The position numbers were made by a program, and so were the translations under genes. A stretch of DNA of 64,000 nucleotides from Streptomyces qinzhouensis (GTDB lineage Bacteria > Actinomycetota > Actinomycetes > Streptomycetales > Streptomycetaceae): positions 4,650,001 to 4,714,000 of the forward strand of contig NZ_CP042266.1 in the NCBI RefSeq assembly GCF_007856155.1, in the 5' to 3' direction. The notes beneath the pieces were generated by a model. The model did no database searches. It was given only the letters and a program-made list of their open reading frames with translations, and was not told the DNA's origin. This document shows, one piece after another, positions 9,155 through 19,674 of this stretch. The first letter of the stretch is position 1. Each line of letters opens with the position of its first letter.

Positions 9155-10157
9155 GGCGGGGCAGGAAGCGGTGGATCCGGTTACGGGCGAGGGCGGCGCG
9201 AAGCCGGCGACAGGCCCCGAGGGGACGGCAGCACGTTCCGAGGGGGCGGCGGCAGGTCCCGAGGGGGCGGCGGCAGGTCCCGCAGGGACGGTGAGAACGA
9301 GTGCGCCGGGCGTGCTGTGGACGCTCGGTCTGTTCCGTTCCGAGCTGCTGGTCACCCTCCGCCGCTGGCGGACGATCGCCCTGCTCGGGGTGCTCGCCGC
9401 CGTACCGGTCCTCATCGGTATCGCCGTACGGATCGAAACCGGCGGCGACGGCGGAGGCGGCGGTGCGGGCGGTGGCGGTGAGGCGGGGCCCGCCTTTATC
9501 TCCCAGGTCACCAACAACGGCCTGTTCCTCGTCTTCGCCGCGCTCGCCGCCACCCTGCCGGTGTTCCTCCCGATGGCGGTCGGGGTCATCGCGGGCGATG
9601 CCGTCGCGGGGGAGTCCGCCGCCGGCACCCTGCGCTATCTGCTGGTCGCCCCCGCCGGGCGGACCCGGCTGCTGCTCGCCAAGTTCGCGACGGCCCTGGT
9701 GTTCTGTCTGCTGGCGACCCTGGTGGTGGCGGTCTCCGCGCTGCTGGTCGGGGCGATCCTGTTCCCGCTCGGAGAGGTCACCACCATCTCGGGGACCCGG
9801 ATCTCGTTCGGGGACGGTCTGGTACGTGCCGGAGCGGTCGCCCTGATCGTCGCGCTCTCGCTGGCCGGGGTGGCCGCGCTCGGGATCTTCGTCTCGAGCC
9901 TGACCGGCAGCGGTATCGCGGCCATGGCCACGACCGTCGGCCTGGTGATCACCGTGCAGATCCTCGGTTCGATCCCGCAGCTGGACGCGATCCACCCGTA
10001 TCTGTTCCCGAACTACTGGCTGTCGTTCTCGGATCTGCTGCGCGATCCGGTCCACTGGACCGAGATCCAGAAGAACCTCGGGCTCCAGGCGCTGTACGCG
10101 GCGGTGTTCGGCTCGGCGGCCTGGGCACGGTTCACCACCAAGGACATCACCGCCTGA
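9141..10157 (+). CDS. ABC-2 type transporter permease
   Basis: The 338-residue integral membrane protein partners the preceding ATPase. About 55 N-terminal residues are low complexity, with GPEGAAA repeated; six hydrophobic helices follow, starting at TIALLGVLAAVPVLIGIAV, then a Gly-rich extracytoplasmic loop, FLVFAALAATLPVFLPMAVGVIAGDAVAGE, ALVFCLLATLVVAVSALLVGAI and others. The GDAVAGESAAGTLRYLL block after helix 2 is typical of ABC-2 permeases. Substrate unknown. The operon probably begins with the LolA-like gene 235 bases upstream or at the ATPase. Confidence 0.88.
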   Translation: MSRAEAGQEAVDPVTGEGGAKPATGPEGTAARSEGAAAGPEGAAAGPAGTVRTSAPGVLWTLGLFRSELLVTLRRWRTIALLGVLAAVPVLIGIAVRIETGGDGGGGGAGGGGEAGPAFISQVTNNGLFLVFAALAATLPVFLPMAVGVIAGDAVAGESAAGTLRYLLVAPAGRTRLLLAKFATALVFCLLATLVVAVSALLVGAILFPLGEVTTISGTRISFGDGLVRAGAVALIVALSLAGVAALGIFVSSLTGSGIAAMATTVGLVITVQILGSIPQLDAIHPYLFPNYWLSFSDLLRDPVHWTEIQKNLGLQALYAAVFGSAAWARFTTKDITA

Positions 10158-10246
10158 CCGCCTCCGTCCCCTCCGCCCCCTCGGCCCGCGGCGGCGAGTC
10201 CCGGTCCGGCCTCGGGTCGCGGCGGGGAGTCCGGGCCCGGACACGG

Positions 10247-10280
10247 CCGCATGCGTGCGCCCGGGGGCGCACGCATGCGG
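10247..10280. terminator. Hairpin between convergent genes
   Basis: A perfect 15-bp stem (10247-10261 with 10266-10280) with a 4-base loop lies between the permease and the convergent aminopeptidase gene. There is no T-run, as is common in Streptomyces, and it could serve both directions. Confidence 0.8.
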
Positions 10281-10338
10281 TCTGTGGGGGGTGGCGGGTT
10301 CCGGCGCGGCTCCTACGGAGTCGCGGCCGGGGCCCTGG

Positions 10339-12015
<1,677 letters not shown>

Positions 12016-12465
12016 TCACTCCACGCAGAATTCGTTCCCCTCGGGGTCCGCCATGGTCGTCCAGGAGCCCATCGGCTGATGCTGCTCGTAGAGCACCGTC
12101 GCGCCGAGTTCTTCGAGCCGGGCGATCTCGGCCGCCCGGCGCTCCGCGCCCACGTGCAGATCCAGATGGAGACGGTTCTTGCCGGTCTTGGCCTCCGGGA
12201 CGCGCTGGAACAACAGCCGCCGGCCCAGGCCGACACCCTTCGCCTTGTCGTACGGGTCGTCCGGATGGCGGACGGCGGCGTAATCACGCCAGACGTCCCG
12301 GCCGTACCGCTGCTCGGTCGAGTCGTCCGGCAGATAGCCCTGTGCGCGCAGTCCGCCGATCAGGGTGCTGTGGTCCTCGACCTCGTAACCGAGGGCGGCG
12401 GCCCAGAAGTCGGCTTGGGCGATCGGGTCGTTGGAGTCGACGGTGAGCTTCCAGTGCAGCGTCAT
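12016..12465 (-). CDS. VOC family (glyoxalase-like) protein
   Basis: The 149-residue protein has the paired beta-alpha-beta-beta-beta layout of the vicinal-oxygen-chelate fold: HWKLTVDSNDPIAQADFWAAALGYEVE at the N-terminus and RLHLDLHV plus MADPEGNEFCVE in the second half. His at position 4 or in LHLDLHV and the Glu in GNEFC are candidate metal ligands. Such proteins include glyoxalases, dioxygenases and resistance proteins; the substrate here is unknown. ATG at 12465 lies 7 bases after a TATAAA box on the same strand, so the transcript is probably leaderless. It is divergent from the CGNR regulator gene. Confidence 0.85.
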   Translation of the reverse strand: MTLHWKLTVDSNDPIAQADFWAAALGYEVEDHSTLIGGLRAQGYLPDDSTEQRYGRDVWRDYAAVRHPDDPYDKAKGVGLGRRLLFQRVPEAKTGKNRLHLDLHVGAERRAAEIARLEELGATVLYEQHQPMGSWTTMADPEGNEFCVE

Positions 12466-12486
12466 GAAACCGTTTATAGTGGTTAC
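12466..12486. promoter_or_regulatory. Back-to-back leaderless promoters
   Basis: Only 21 bases separate two divergent ATGs. Leftward, TATAAA (12478-12473) is followed by 7 bases and the VOC ATG. Rightward, TATAGT (12474-12479) is followed by 7 bases and the CGNR ATG. The two -10 boxes overlap, so only one promoter can be occupied at a time. I see no good -35 boxes. Confidence 0.6.
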
Positions 12487-13128
12487 ATGAGCGAGCTCGC
12501 AAGAGGTTTCGTCCTCGACCCGCCGTCGGGCGGTCGCCCCTTCCACTTCGACGCCGGAGCGCTCTGTCTTGAGCTGCTCCTGCTGGGCGGCCCCGGTGAA
12601 CTGGCCCGGTGGGACGCGCTGCACGAACCCGCGGATCTGGTGGGCTGGGTGGCGCGGAGCCGGCTGCCCGACGGGCTCGCACCGGTGGTCAGCCGGGAAG
12701 AGGTGGCCGCGGGCAGGGAGTTGCGGGACGCGCTGTACCGCCTCGCCTCGGCGCGCGCGTACGGCCGTGAACTGCCTGCGGCGGATCTCGCGGTGGTCGG
12801 CCGGGCCGCCGCGCATCCGCCGCCCGTGCCCCGCTTCGGGCCGGGCGCGACCCGGGAATGGGTGCCCGGGGCCAGTGGCGCGCAGGTGCTGTCGGCGGTG
12901 GCCAGGGATGCGGTGGAGCTGTTCACGGGACCGTACGCCCGGCGGATTCGCGAATGCGGGACGAGTAACTGTCTGCTGCTGTTCGTGGACACCTCCCGGC
13001 CCGGGCGGCGCCGCTGGTGCTCCATGGAGCGGTGCGGCAATCGCAGCAAGGTGCGGGCGCACCGGGCCCGGCGGACGGGGGAGGAGCGCGGCGGCGCGAA
13101 CGGCGCGGCGGCGGGAGAGGACGCGTAG
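12487..13128 (+). CDS. CGNR zinc-finger protein (ABATE-like N-terminus), probable regulator
   Basis: The 213-residue protein ends in a CGNR zinc finger: Cys157 and Cys162 (CGTSNC), then Cys178 and Cys183 (WCSMERCGNRSKVRAHR), the CGNR asparagine-arginine giving the family its name. The N-terminal part (FDAGALCLELLLLGG, ALYRLASARA) fits the ABATE/stress-induced domain found with this finger. Such proteins are thought to bind nucleic acid and act as transcription regulators. No leader separates its promoter from the ATG, and its divergence from the VOC gene suggests that it controls that gene and itself. The tail is Arg/Gly-rich. Confidence 0.88.
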   Translation: MSELARGFVLDPPSGGRPFHFDAGALCLELLLLGGPGELARWDALHEPADLVGWVARSRLPDGLAPVVSREEVAAGRELRDALYRLASARAYGRELPAADLAVVGRAAAHPPPVPRFGPGATREWVPGASGAQVLSAVARDAVELFTGPYARRIRECGTSNCLLLFVDTSRPGRRRWCSMERCGNRSKVRAHRARRTGEERGGANGAAAGEDA

Positions 13129-13367
13129 GCCGGGAAAGGGCCTCGGCCCGGGCGGTGCGAAGTCCCGGGGTGCCCGAGGTGCACGGGGTGCGCGGGTGCC
13201 CGGAGTGGGGCGGGAGGGAAGTGGGGAGTGCGGGGTGCCGGGACCGGTGGTGGGGAGCCCATCGGTCCGGCTCCGCCCGCTCCCCGGCCGCGCACGATGG
13301 TCGCGGGCCGGGGCAGCGGTGCCGGGGGAGCGGTGGCCGCTTCAGTGGCGGCGGCTCCCGAACCGGC

Positions 13368-13631
13368 TCAGCCGCGCAGGATGCGGCCGTCCTTGTCGGT
13401 GCGGTCGCTGCTGGTGAGGAAGAGGATGCCGTCGATCAGCGCCCAGACACCCAGACCACCGCAGGTGAGGAGCTGTGCGACGCCCATGCCGACGTTGCCG
13501 ACGTAGAAACGGCCGACACCGAAGCCGCCGAGCAGGATCTGAAGGATGCCGGCGGTGATCTTCGACTTGTCGGAGTAGGGACGGCCGTGCTGGTCGAAGC
13601 CGTACGGGGCGTCCGGGGTGGGGACGGTCAT
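13368..13631 (-). CDS. TM2 domain-containing membrane protein
   Basis: The 87-residue protein has a polar N-terminus, the motif KSKITAGILQILLGGFGVGRFYVGNVGMGVAQLL and a second hydrophobic helix LGVWALIDGILFLTSSD, the two-helix TM2 module with its conserved GxxRFY and D in the loop. Function of bacterial TM2 proteins is unknown. ATG at 13631 is preceded by AGGAGAT; an upstream in-frame ATG at 13706 lacks a ribosome site. Confidence 0.92.
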   Translation of the reverse strand: MTVPTPDAPYGFDQHGRPYSDKSKITAGILQILLGGFGVGRFYVGNVGMGVAQLLTCGGLGVWALIDGILFLTSSDRTDKDGRILRG

Positions 13632-13876
13632 GGGGATCTCCTGGATGAGCGGAAGAGAGAAATCGGAATCGGGGATTCCGGTCCAGGGGAGCGAAAAGCA
13701 CCGCAAAAGAACCCATGCAGAATGCCCCCCTGTGTAAGGGCAGGCTAAAGGAGGTGTAAGCGCGGACGGAGGCCGGGTCGAACAATCGTGCCCGTTCTGT
13801 GATCAACCAGGCATGTGCGGACCGCGTCCCGCCGCCCTGGCGATTGTCGCGACCGTGAACGCCTGCGCCCGGCCGG

Positions 13877-14440
13877 TCAGACGCTGTTACGGACCACGGT
13901 CCAGGTCACGGCGGTCAACAGCACCAGGACCTGCGCCCGCCCGCTCAACCGCGGCCGCCAGCGGCGTCCGCGCAGCCCCTCGAAGACCCACTTGCCCAAC
14001 AGTGCGAGAGCGAAGGGCGCGACGAGGAGAAGTATCCGGTTGTCGGCCCAGGCGGCGGTGATATCACCGTGCATCAGGTCGTACACCATGCGGGTGCCGC
14101 CGCAGGCGGGGCAGAGCAGCCCGGTCACCAGCCGGAACGGACAGCGCGGCAGCCACTGCCCGGACTCGTGCGGATTGGTGCCGTACAGATAGACGGCGCC
14201 CGCCGGCCCGGCGGCGAGCAGCGCCAGCGGGCCCGCCGCCGGCTGGCGCAGAGCGCGCAGCAGCGCCCTCGGGCCGCGGTCGCCGCCGGCTGCTCGCGGA
14301 GCGTCCCGGTCGTCACGGTCGGCCGAGTGGTCGCGCCCGGCCGGGTCGTGGCCCCCGGCCTGGTCGTCGCGTTCGGCCGCTCGGTGCGGAGTGGGCCGGT
14401 GGTCGTCGCGTCCGGTGCGATCGTCCGCCGAAGGCTGCAC
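13877..14440 (-). CDS. DUF2752 membrane protein
   Basis: The 187-residue protein has a charged low-complexity N-terminus (about 50 residues of Asp/Arg/His) and then the DUF2752 core: LYGTNPHESGQWLPRCPFRLVTGLLCPACGGTR, with the CPxCGxTR signature, followed by hydrophobic helices (ILLLVAPFALALLGKWVF, VLVLLTAVTWTVV). The GTG at 14440 is chosen because AGGAGG lies 7 bases upstream. It starts 2 bases after the HxlR stop, so the two are probably co-transcribed. Function unknown. Confidence 0.85.
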   Translation of the reverse strand: MQPSADDRTGRDDHRPTPHRAAERDDQAGGHDPAGRDHSADRDDRDAPRAAGGDRGPRALLRALRQPAAGPLALLAAGPAGAVYLYGTNPHESGQWLPRCPFRLVTGLLCPACGGTRMVYDLMHGDITAAWADNRILLLVAPFALALLGKWVFEGLRGRRWRPRLSGRAQVLVLLTAVTWTVVRNSV

Positions 14441-14442
14441 GG

Positions 14443-15015
14443 TCACCCCTCCTGCCGCCGGTGCGGTGCGGTCCGCGCGGCCCGGGTTCCTTGCGGCACG
14501 CGGGGTGTCCGCGGCACCTGCGGTGACTGTGCGCTCTGTGCTTCCTGTGCGCTCTGCGCTCCCTGTGTTCTCTGCGTGTTCTGTGCTTCCCGTGCCGACT
14601 GCGCCTCGCGGTCGTCGTACGTCGCCCGGGCCGCCGCGATCTCGTTCTGGTGCTCCTCGGTCCAGGTGACCAGCGACCGGATCGTCGTGTGCAGCGTGCA
14701 GCCGAGCGCGGTGAGGGCGTACTCGACCCGGGGTGGTACGACCGGATGGACCGTACGGCTCACCAGCCCGTCCCGCTCCAGCTGGCGCAGGGTCACCGTC
14801 AGCATTCGCTGGCTGATCCCGTCGATCTCGCGGCGCAGCTCGCTGAAGCGCACGACCCGGCTGTCGAGCAGCGCGATGACCAGGAGCGACCACTTGTCGG
14901 CGACGCGGTCCAGGATCTGCCGCACCTCGCAGTCCTCGCGGGTGTCCCACTGGAAGGGATCGGGGTCGCCGTCGTCTTCGAACTCGGTCACTCCCAAGTA
15001 ACCCGGTGACGTCAA
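14443..15015 (-). CDS. HxlR family transcription regulator
   Basis: The 190-residue protein carries the HxlR winged helix: DCEVRQILDRVADKWSLLVIALL, RFSELRREIDGISQRMLTVTLRQLERDGLVSRTVHPVVPPRVEYALTALG. The C-terminal 60 residues are Gln/Ala/Ser-rich (repeats of AQSAREAQNTQRTQGAQSAQ). TTG at 15015 is taken as start because AGGAGG stands 5-6 bases upstream; a GTG at 14991 has only GGGA abutting it. HxlR proteins often respond to quinones, aldehydes or diamide and control a neighbouring transporter or reductase. The MFS gene is divergent from it, making that the likely target. Confidence 0.9.
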   Translation of the reverse strand: MTSPGYLGVTEFEDDGDPDPFQWDTREDCEVRQILDRVADKWSLLVIALLDSRVVRFSELRREIDGISQRMLTVTLRQLERDGLVSRTVHPVVPPRVEYALTALGCTLHTTIRSLVTWTEEHQNEIAAARATYDDREAQSAREAQNTQRTQGAQSAQEAQSAQSPQVPRTPRVPQGTRAARTAPHRRQEG

Positions 15016-15060
15016 AGTGCCTCCTTCCGCAGGCCGCCATGCTGCCGGAAGATCGGTGTG

Positions 15061-15094
15061 GTTACAAGAGGGAACTGACCCTCGTACCAGTAAC
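15061..15094. promoter_or_regulatory. Candidate HxlR operator
   Basis: Between the HxlR and MFS start codons lies an imperfect dyad: GTTAC at 15061-15065 with GTAAC at 15090-15094, and GAGGG with CCCTC inside it. The arms are not equally spaced, so the match is suggestive only. Confidence 0.4.
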
Positions 15095-15190
15095 CGTCGT
15101 CTCTCCTCCCTTGCCTTCTCTGCCTTCGGTGGCACCGCCGTCTCCTCGGCATGCCCTGATGCGCCCCGGCCGTTCCTCCGGAGTCAGCCC

Positions 15191-16621
15191 ATGTCCGTAA
15201 CTCCCCCCGTCACTCCCGCCCCGCCCGCCGCCGCCACCGCCCGGTCCCCGGCCATGTCCGGACGGGCCCGGGCGCTGCTGTTCGTACTGTGCGGCACGGT
15301 CTTCCTGGAGGGCATCGACGTCGCGATGCTCGCCGTCGCCGTGCCCGCGATCCGGGCCGATCTCGGACTGTCCACCGGTACGGCCGCCTGGGTGGTCAGC
15401 GGCTATGTCCTCGGTTACGCGGGCTTCACCCTCCTCGGCGGCCGCGCCGCCGACCTGCTGGGCCGCCGCCGAATGTTCCTGCTCTGGCTCGCCGTCTTCA
15501 TCGCCTTCTCCGGACTCGGCGGCTTCGGTACCGAGGGCTGGATGCTGATCGTCTCCCGCTTCGTCACCGGTGTCGCGGCCGCGTTCCTCACCCCTACCTC
15601 CCTGTCGATCATCACCACCTCCTACGAGGAGGGCCCACAGCGGACCAAGGCGCTGATGATCTACGCGGCGACCTCGGGGGCCGGGTTCGCGCTCGGCCTG
15701 GTCATCGGCGGGCTCCTCACCGAAGTGGGCTGGCGCTGGGTCTTCTTCGCGCCCGTCGTCCTCGCCGTACTGATGCTGGTGTCGGCGGTCAGACTGCTGC
15801 CCGCCGATACCGCCCCGCCGCGTACGGAAGGTTTCGACGTCCTCGGCGCGATGACGGCGGCGGGTGCGATGCTGCTGCTCGTCTACGGCGTCGTCCGCCT
15901 CGAACACGGCCTGGCGGACTGGGGCCTCACCCTCGCCGCCATGGGCACGGGAGCCTTGCTGGTGGCGCTGTTCGTCAGGATCGAACGCAGGGCGGCCGTA
16001 CCGCTCGTCCGGCTCGGCATCCTGCGCAACGTCCCGGTCGTCCGGGCCGACGCCGGAATGCTGCTGTTCTTCGGGGCGTTCTTCGGTTTCCAGTTCATGG
16101 CCACCCTCTACTTCCAGGAGCTGCGGGGCTGGTCGTCGTTGAAGACCTCGCTCGCGCTGCTGGCCATGTGTATCGAGGTGTTCATCGTCCCCACGGTCAC
16201 CCCGCGTCTGGTGAACCGTTACGGCACGGCCCGGGTGATCTTCGTGAGCTTCCTGGCGGCGGTGGGCGCCTATGCCCTGTTCCTGCCGGTCACCGCGGAC
16301 TGGGCGTATGCCGCGATGCTGCCCTCGTTCCTGCTCACCGGGGTCTCCTTCAGTCTCGGGTACGGGCCGCTCACGATCGCCGCCACCGACGGTGTCGCGG
16401 CCGAGGAGCAGGGGCTGGCCGGGGGGCTGCTCCAGACCGCGATGCAGTTCGGCGGGGCGGTCGGCATCTCGGCGGTCACCGCCGTCTACGGGCTGGCCGG
16501 CGGCGACGCCCGGATCGAGGCGTTCCGGGCGGCGCTGGTCGTACCGCTGGTGATGGCGGCCCTGGGGGCGCTGCTGGCGGCGACCGGACTGCGCGGCGGC
16601 GGGGGGCCGGTACGGAAGTGA
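15191..16621 (+). CDS. MFS transporter, DHA2 (EmrB/QacA) type
   Basis: The 476-residue protein has 13-14 hydrophobic segments. Helix 1 carries [20 protein letters not shown], the loop after helix 2 has [14 protein letters not shown] (motif A), and helix 5 has [20 protein letters not shown] (motif C), marking a drug:H+ antiporter. ATG at 15191 begins the protein; CCGGAG lies 10 bases upstream. The ligand is unknown. The gene is divergent from an HxlR regulator that probably controls it. Confidence 0.92.
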   Translation: MSVTPPVTPAPPAAATARSPAMSGRARALLFVLCGTVFLEGIDVAMLAVAVPAIRADLGLSTGTAAWVVSGYVLGYAGFTLLGGRAADLLGRRRMFLLWLAVFIAFSGLGGFGTEGWMLIVSRFVTGVAAAFLTPTSLSIITTSYEEGPQRTKALMIYAATSGAGFALGLVIGGLLTEVGWRWVFFAPVVLAVLMLVSAVRLLPADTAPPRTEGFDVLGAMTAAGAMLLLVYGVVRLEHGLADWGLTLAAMGTGALLVALFVRIERRAAVPLVRLGILRNVPVVRADAGMLLFFGAFFGFQFMATLYFQELRGWSSLKTSLALLAMCIEVFIVPTVTPRLVNRYGTARVIFVSFLAAVGAYALFLPVTADWAYAAMLPSFLLTGVSFSLGYGPLTIAATDGVAAEEQGLAGGLLQTAMQFGGAVGISAVTAVYGLAGGDARIEAFRAALVVPLVMAALGALLAATGLRGGGGPVRK

Positions 16622-16782
16622 ACGCCGGGGGTGAACGCCGGGGGGCGACCGCCGGGCGGGGGAGGAGCGTGGAGGTACGGACGCGGATCGTCCGCCTACG
16701 GATTGACCGCCTACGGGTTGACCGCCCGCGCTGCGATGAATGTCACGTCTGTACGTTCTTGTCCGGCACGTACGGTGGGACG

Positions 16783-17166
16783 ATGGACCACCCCGCCTCC
16801 TCGCCCGGCCCCGGACCGGCCGCCGACTGCCCGTTGGTGGGCGTCGTGGCGGCCTATCTGCCCCGGCTGGCGGAGTTCGCCTTCGACCCGGGACTCGTCG
16901 CCGCCGTCGATCAGCACGCGGCGAGCGTGCGGGACGCGCTGGTGCCCCGGCAGCGGGACGGCGGCCGGGGCGGGCGGTCCGTCCCCCGTACCGGATGGGC
17001 CGCGTCCGAGGACGTACGGAGGGAAGACCTCACGGACTACGTCCTCGGGTTCACGGACTGGCTCGCGGAGACGGAGTGGACCGAGCCGGTGGGGCACGAC
17101 TTCGCGTCGCTGCGGCTCACCGCGATCTGCTGGCTCGTGCGCGAACACGATCTGCTGTCGCGCTGA
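16783..17166 (+). CDS. Small actinobacterial protein of unknown function (possibly DUF6401-like)
   Basis: A 127-residue, mostly helical protein with conserved-looking segments [16 protein letters not shown] and [12 protein letters not shown], ending in [19 protein letters not shown] recall similar short proteins in many Streptomyces genomes but cannot give a function. TACGGT stands 6 bases before the ATG, so the gene may be leaderless. Direct repeats of CCGCCTACGG with TTGA (about 16690-16720) lie upstream. Confidence 0.65.
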   Translation: MDHPASSPGPGPAADCPLVGVVAAYLPRLAEFAFDPGLVAAVDQHAASVRDALVPRQRDGGRGGRSVPRTGWAASEDVRREDLTDYVLGFTDWLAETEWTEPVGHDFASLRLTAICWLVREHDLLSR

Positions 17167-17235
17167 GCCGCGGCGCTCCGTACCGCCGTCCGACCCGCCC
17201 GGTCCGGACCGTCCCTGCCGGGACGATCCGTCGCA

Positions 17236-17337
17236 TCGGGTCGAACGGACCGGTCCGCCAGGACTACACCGCCTCCACCGGGTCGAACGGACCGGTCCGC
17301 CCAGGACCGCGCCGCTTACATCGGGTCGAACGGGCCC
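17236..17337 (-). repeat. Tandem repeat derived from a gene 3' end
   Basis: CGGGTCGAACGGACCGGTCC occurs at about 17237 and 17279 (43-bp period), and a diverged third copy (TCGGGTCGAACGGGCCC) forms the last codons of the leftward channel gene at 17320. Each full copy contains the 12-bp palindrome CGGACCGGTCCG. The copies extend past the stop codon of that gene. Confidence 0.85.
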
Positions 17338-18158
17338 TCGTCGCCCCGGCGGCCCGTTCCGCCGGAACCCTGCTGCCCCGTCGTACCCGGTGTCGTGCGC
17401 GTGCCCGGCGCGGGCTGCCCGGCCGCCGCGTCCGTCCGGCCCTGCTGATAGGCGCTGATGCTGTTGGCCGCGCCCGAGGACTCGGCCTCGGCCCGCGAGA
17501 GCCAGTTCTCCCAGCGTGAGCGCATCGGCCCGATGAGCCCGCCGCCGACGCCGACGATCAGGATGCCCGCGACCGTACCGAGCACCGCCAGCAGCAGCGG
17601 GCCCGTGATCGCGGTGGCGATCCCGGCCTGGCCCAGCGCGGCGATCGCACCGAGCGCCACGATGAACGCCCAGGTGATGGTGGCGAGGACCTTGCCGTAC
17701 GAGGTGCCGCTGAGCGCATCGTTGATGATGTCGCGCACCGCGCGGGCGATGGCCATCGCCACCACCACGATCACCAGCGCCACGATGGCCCTCGGCAGCC
17801 AGGCGACCACGGCGTTGATCATCACGCTGATGGGGTTCGGGCCGAAGACCCCGAACGCGAGCTGGAGCACGATCAGCAGCAGCCCGTAGTAGATGATCTT
17901 GGTGAGGATGCCGGTCGCGTCGTACGAGGAATTGCGCAGCGCATGGGCCGTGCCGCTGCGCTCGGCGAGCTTCTCCGAGCCCACTTTGCGCAGCAGCTTG
18001 TCCACCACCCGGGCGATCAGCTTGGCGATGAACCAGCCGATGAGCAGTACGGCGAGAAAGCCGATGAGCTTGGGTATGAACCTGGCCACCGCGTTCCAGG
18101 CTTCGGAGAAGCCCGCGCCGAAATCGACGGAAAGGGCCAGGGGCTGGTGCTGGGACAT
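17316..18158 (-). CDS. Mechanosensitive-channel-like membrane protein (conserved TM helix repeats)
   Basis: The 280-residue protein has five or so hydrophobic helices arranged as repeats of the conserved TM-helix family found in MscS-related proteins: FIPKLIGFLAVLLIGWFIAKLIARVVDKLL, WLPRAIVALVIVVVAMAIARAVRDII and LLLAVLGTVAGILIVGVGGGLIGPM. It lacks a clear MscS beta domain and has a Gly/Thr-rich cytoplasmic tail of about 60 residues. It may form a small osmotic channel. ATG at 18158 begins MSQHQPLAL; no strong Shine-Dalgarno. The last codons belong to a repeat that continues past the stop. Confidence 0.8.
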   Translation of the reverse strand: MSQHQPLALSVDFGAGFSEAWNAVARFIPKLIGFLAVLLIGWFIAKLIARVVDKLLRKVGSEKLAERSGTAHALRNSSYDATGILTKIIYYGLLLIVLQLAFGVFGPNPISVMINAVVAWLPRAIVALVIVVVAMAIARAVRDIINDALSGTSYGKVLATITWAFIVALGAIAALGQAGIATAITGPLLLAVLGTVAGILIVGVGGGLIGPMRSRWENWLSRAEAESSGAANSISAYQQGRTDAAAGQPAPGTRTTPGTTGQQGSGGTGRRGDEGPFDPM

Positions 18159-18407
18159 GTCCGCACACTCCGTCCGCTGACGGCCCCGGCCGGCCCGGGA
18201 CGTCTTCCTCCGGTCGTAACACCGGAGGAGGGCGGTGGCCCGGGGCGGGCGGGTGGGTGTGGGCCGGTCGGGTGGTGGATTGGGCCACTGCGGTGGGGCG
18301 CCACGGCCACCGGGCGGCCGGGGACTGGGTGCGGGAGCCCCAGGTGATCCGGGTCCGGGCATCCGGGCCGTCGTTCATCCGGATCCGGGCCCGGGCCGGG
18401 GTCGGTC

Positions 18408-19502
18408 TCAGGCGGTGGATCCGGTACGCGGCGGGTTCGCTGCCGCGGCCGCCCCGCTCGGGGCCGGAGCGCCCGTACTGCCCGCGGCTCCCGTACTGCC
18501 CGCGGTGCCCGCGGCTCCCGCGGTGCCCGCCGGTCGCGGACGCGCCGTGCCGGAACCGTCCGGCCGGAGTGCCCCGGTCCGCGGCTCCTCCGCCCGCAAC
18601 TGCTCCGCCCGGGCCCTCGTCCGCCGTGCCGTCCGCAGCGCGTCCCAGGTCAGCACGGTCAGCGCCAGCCACACCAGCGCGAATCCGGCCCATCGCTCCG
18701 CGGGCATCGACTCGTGGAAATACAGCACTCCCAGCAGGAACTGGATGATCGGTCCCAGGTACTGGAGCATCCCCAGCGTCGACAGCGGCACCCGGATCGC
18801 CGCCGCTCCGAAGCAGATCAGGGGCAGGGCGGTCACCAGGCCGGTCGCGGCCAGCAGCAGTGCGTACCCGGTGCCCTCGTGCCCGAAGCTCAGCTCTTCC
18901 CGGGTCGCCAGCCAGATCAGATAGCCCAGGGCGGGGACGAAGAGGATGGCGGTCTCCGCCGCCAGCGACTCCAGCCCGCCGATGTTCGTCTTCTTCTTCG
19001 CCAGCCCGTAGACGGCGAAGGAGAAGGCCAGGACCAGGGAGACCCACGGCGGCTGCCCGTAGCCGATCGCCAGGACCAGGACCGCGGCGACGCCGATGCC
19101 GACCGCCGCCCACTGCACCGAGCGGAGCCGTTCCTTCAGCAGCAGGACGCCGATCGCGATCGTGACGAGCGGATTGATGAAGTAACCCAGGGACGCCTCG
19201 ACCACCCGGCCCGTGTTCACGGCCCAGATGAAGACGCCCCAGTTGACGGAGATGACCACCGCGGCCAGGGATATGAACCCGAGCTTCCGGCGGTCGCGCA
19301 GCAGCTCGCGTATCCACTGCCATCGCTTCAGGACGAGCAGCGCCAGCGCCACGACGACCAGCGACCAGGTCATGCGGTGGGCGAGGATCTCGGCGGCGCC
19401 CGCGGGTTTCAGCAGCGGCCAGAAGAGCGGCACCAGACCCCACATGGCGTAGGCGCCGATCCCGTACAACAGCCCTGCTCGCTGCTCGCCGTCCGCTGAC
19501 AC
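18408..19502 (-). CDS. rarD: EamA family transporter RarD
   Basis: The 364-residue protein has ten hydrophobic helices in two EamA halves and the RarD opening GLLYGIGAYAMWGLVPLFWPLL, with AAEILAHRMTWSLV, then SVNWGVFIWAVNTGRVVEASLGYFINPL. RarD was linked to chloramphenicol sensitivity in some bacteria, but its substrate is not established. The GTG start at 19502 is preceded by GGGGAGGG. The last 50 residues are a low-complexity Ala/Gly/Thr tail encoded by imperfect CCCGTACTGCCCGCGG repeats near 18470-18530. Confidence 0.92.
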   Translation of the reverse strand: MSADGEQRAGLLYGIGAYAMWGLVPLFWPLLKPAGAAEILAHRMTWSLVVVALALLVLKRWQWIRELLRDRRKLGFISLAAVVISVNWGVFIWAVNTGRVVEASLGYFINPLVTIAIGVLLLKERLRSVQWAAVGIGVAAVLVLAIGYGQPPWVSLVLAFSFAVYGLAKKKTNIGGLESLAAETAILFVPALGYLIWLATREELSFGHEGTGYALLLAATGLVTALPLICFGAAAIRVPLSTLGMLQYLGPIIQFLLGVLYFHESMPAERWAGFALVWLALTVLTWDALRTARRTRARAEQLRAEEPRTGALRPDGSGTARPRPAGTAGAAGTAGSTGAAGSTGAPAPSGAAAAANPPRTGSTA

Positions 19503-19674
19503 TGAACCCTCCCCGACCCCACCGCGCGGTACGCGTACCCGTGCGTCGCCCGTGCGCCTGTCCGTATTGCCGATGACGGTACGCGCACCGGAGCCGAGCT
19601 GTCATGCCCGTATCGGAATACGGTCATGACCGGAGGGTCGCCTTCAGCGGACCGCGCTACGGCCGGACGACGAA

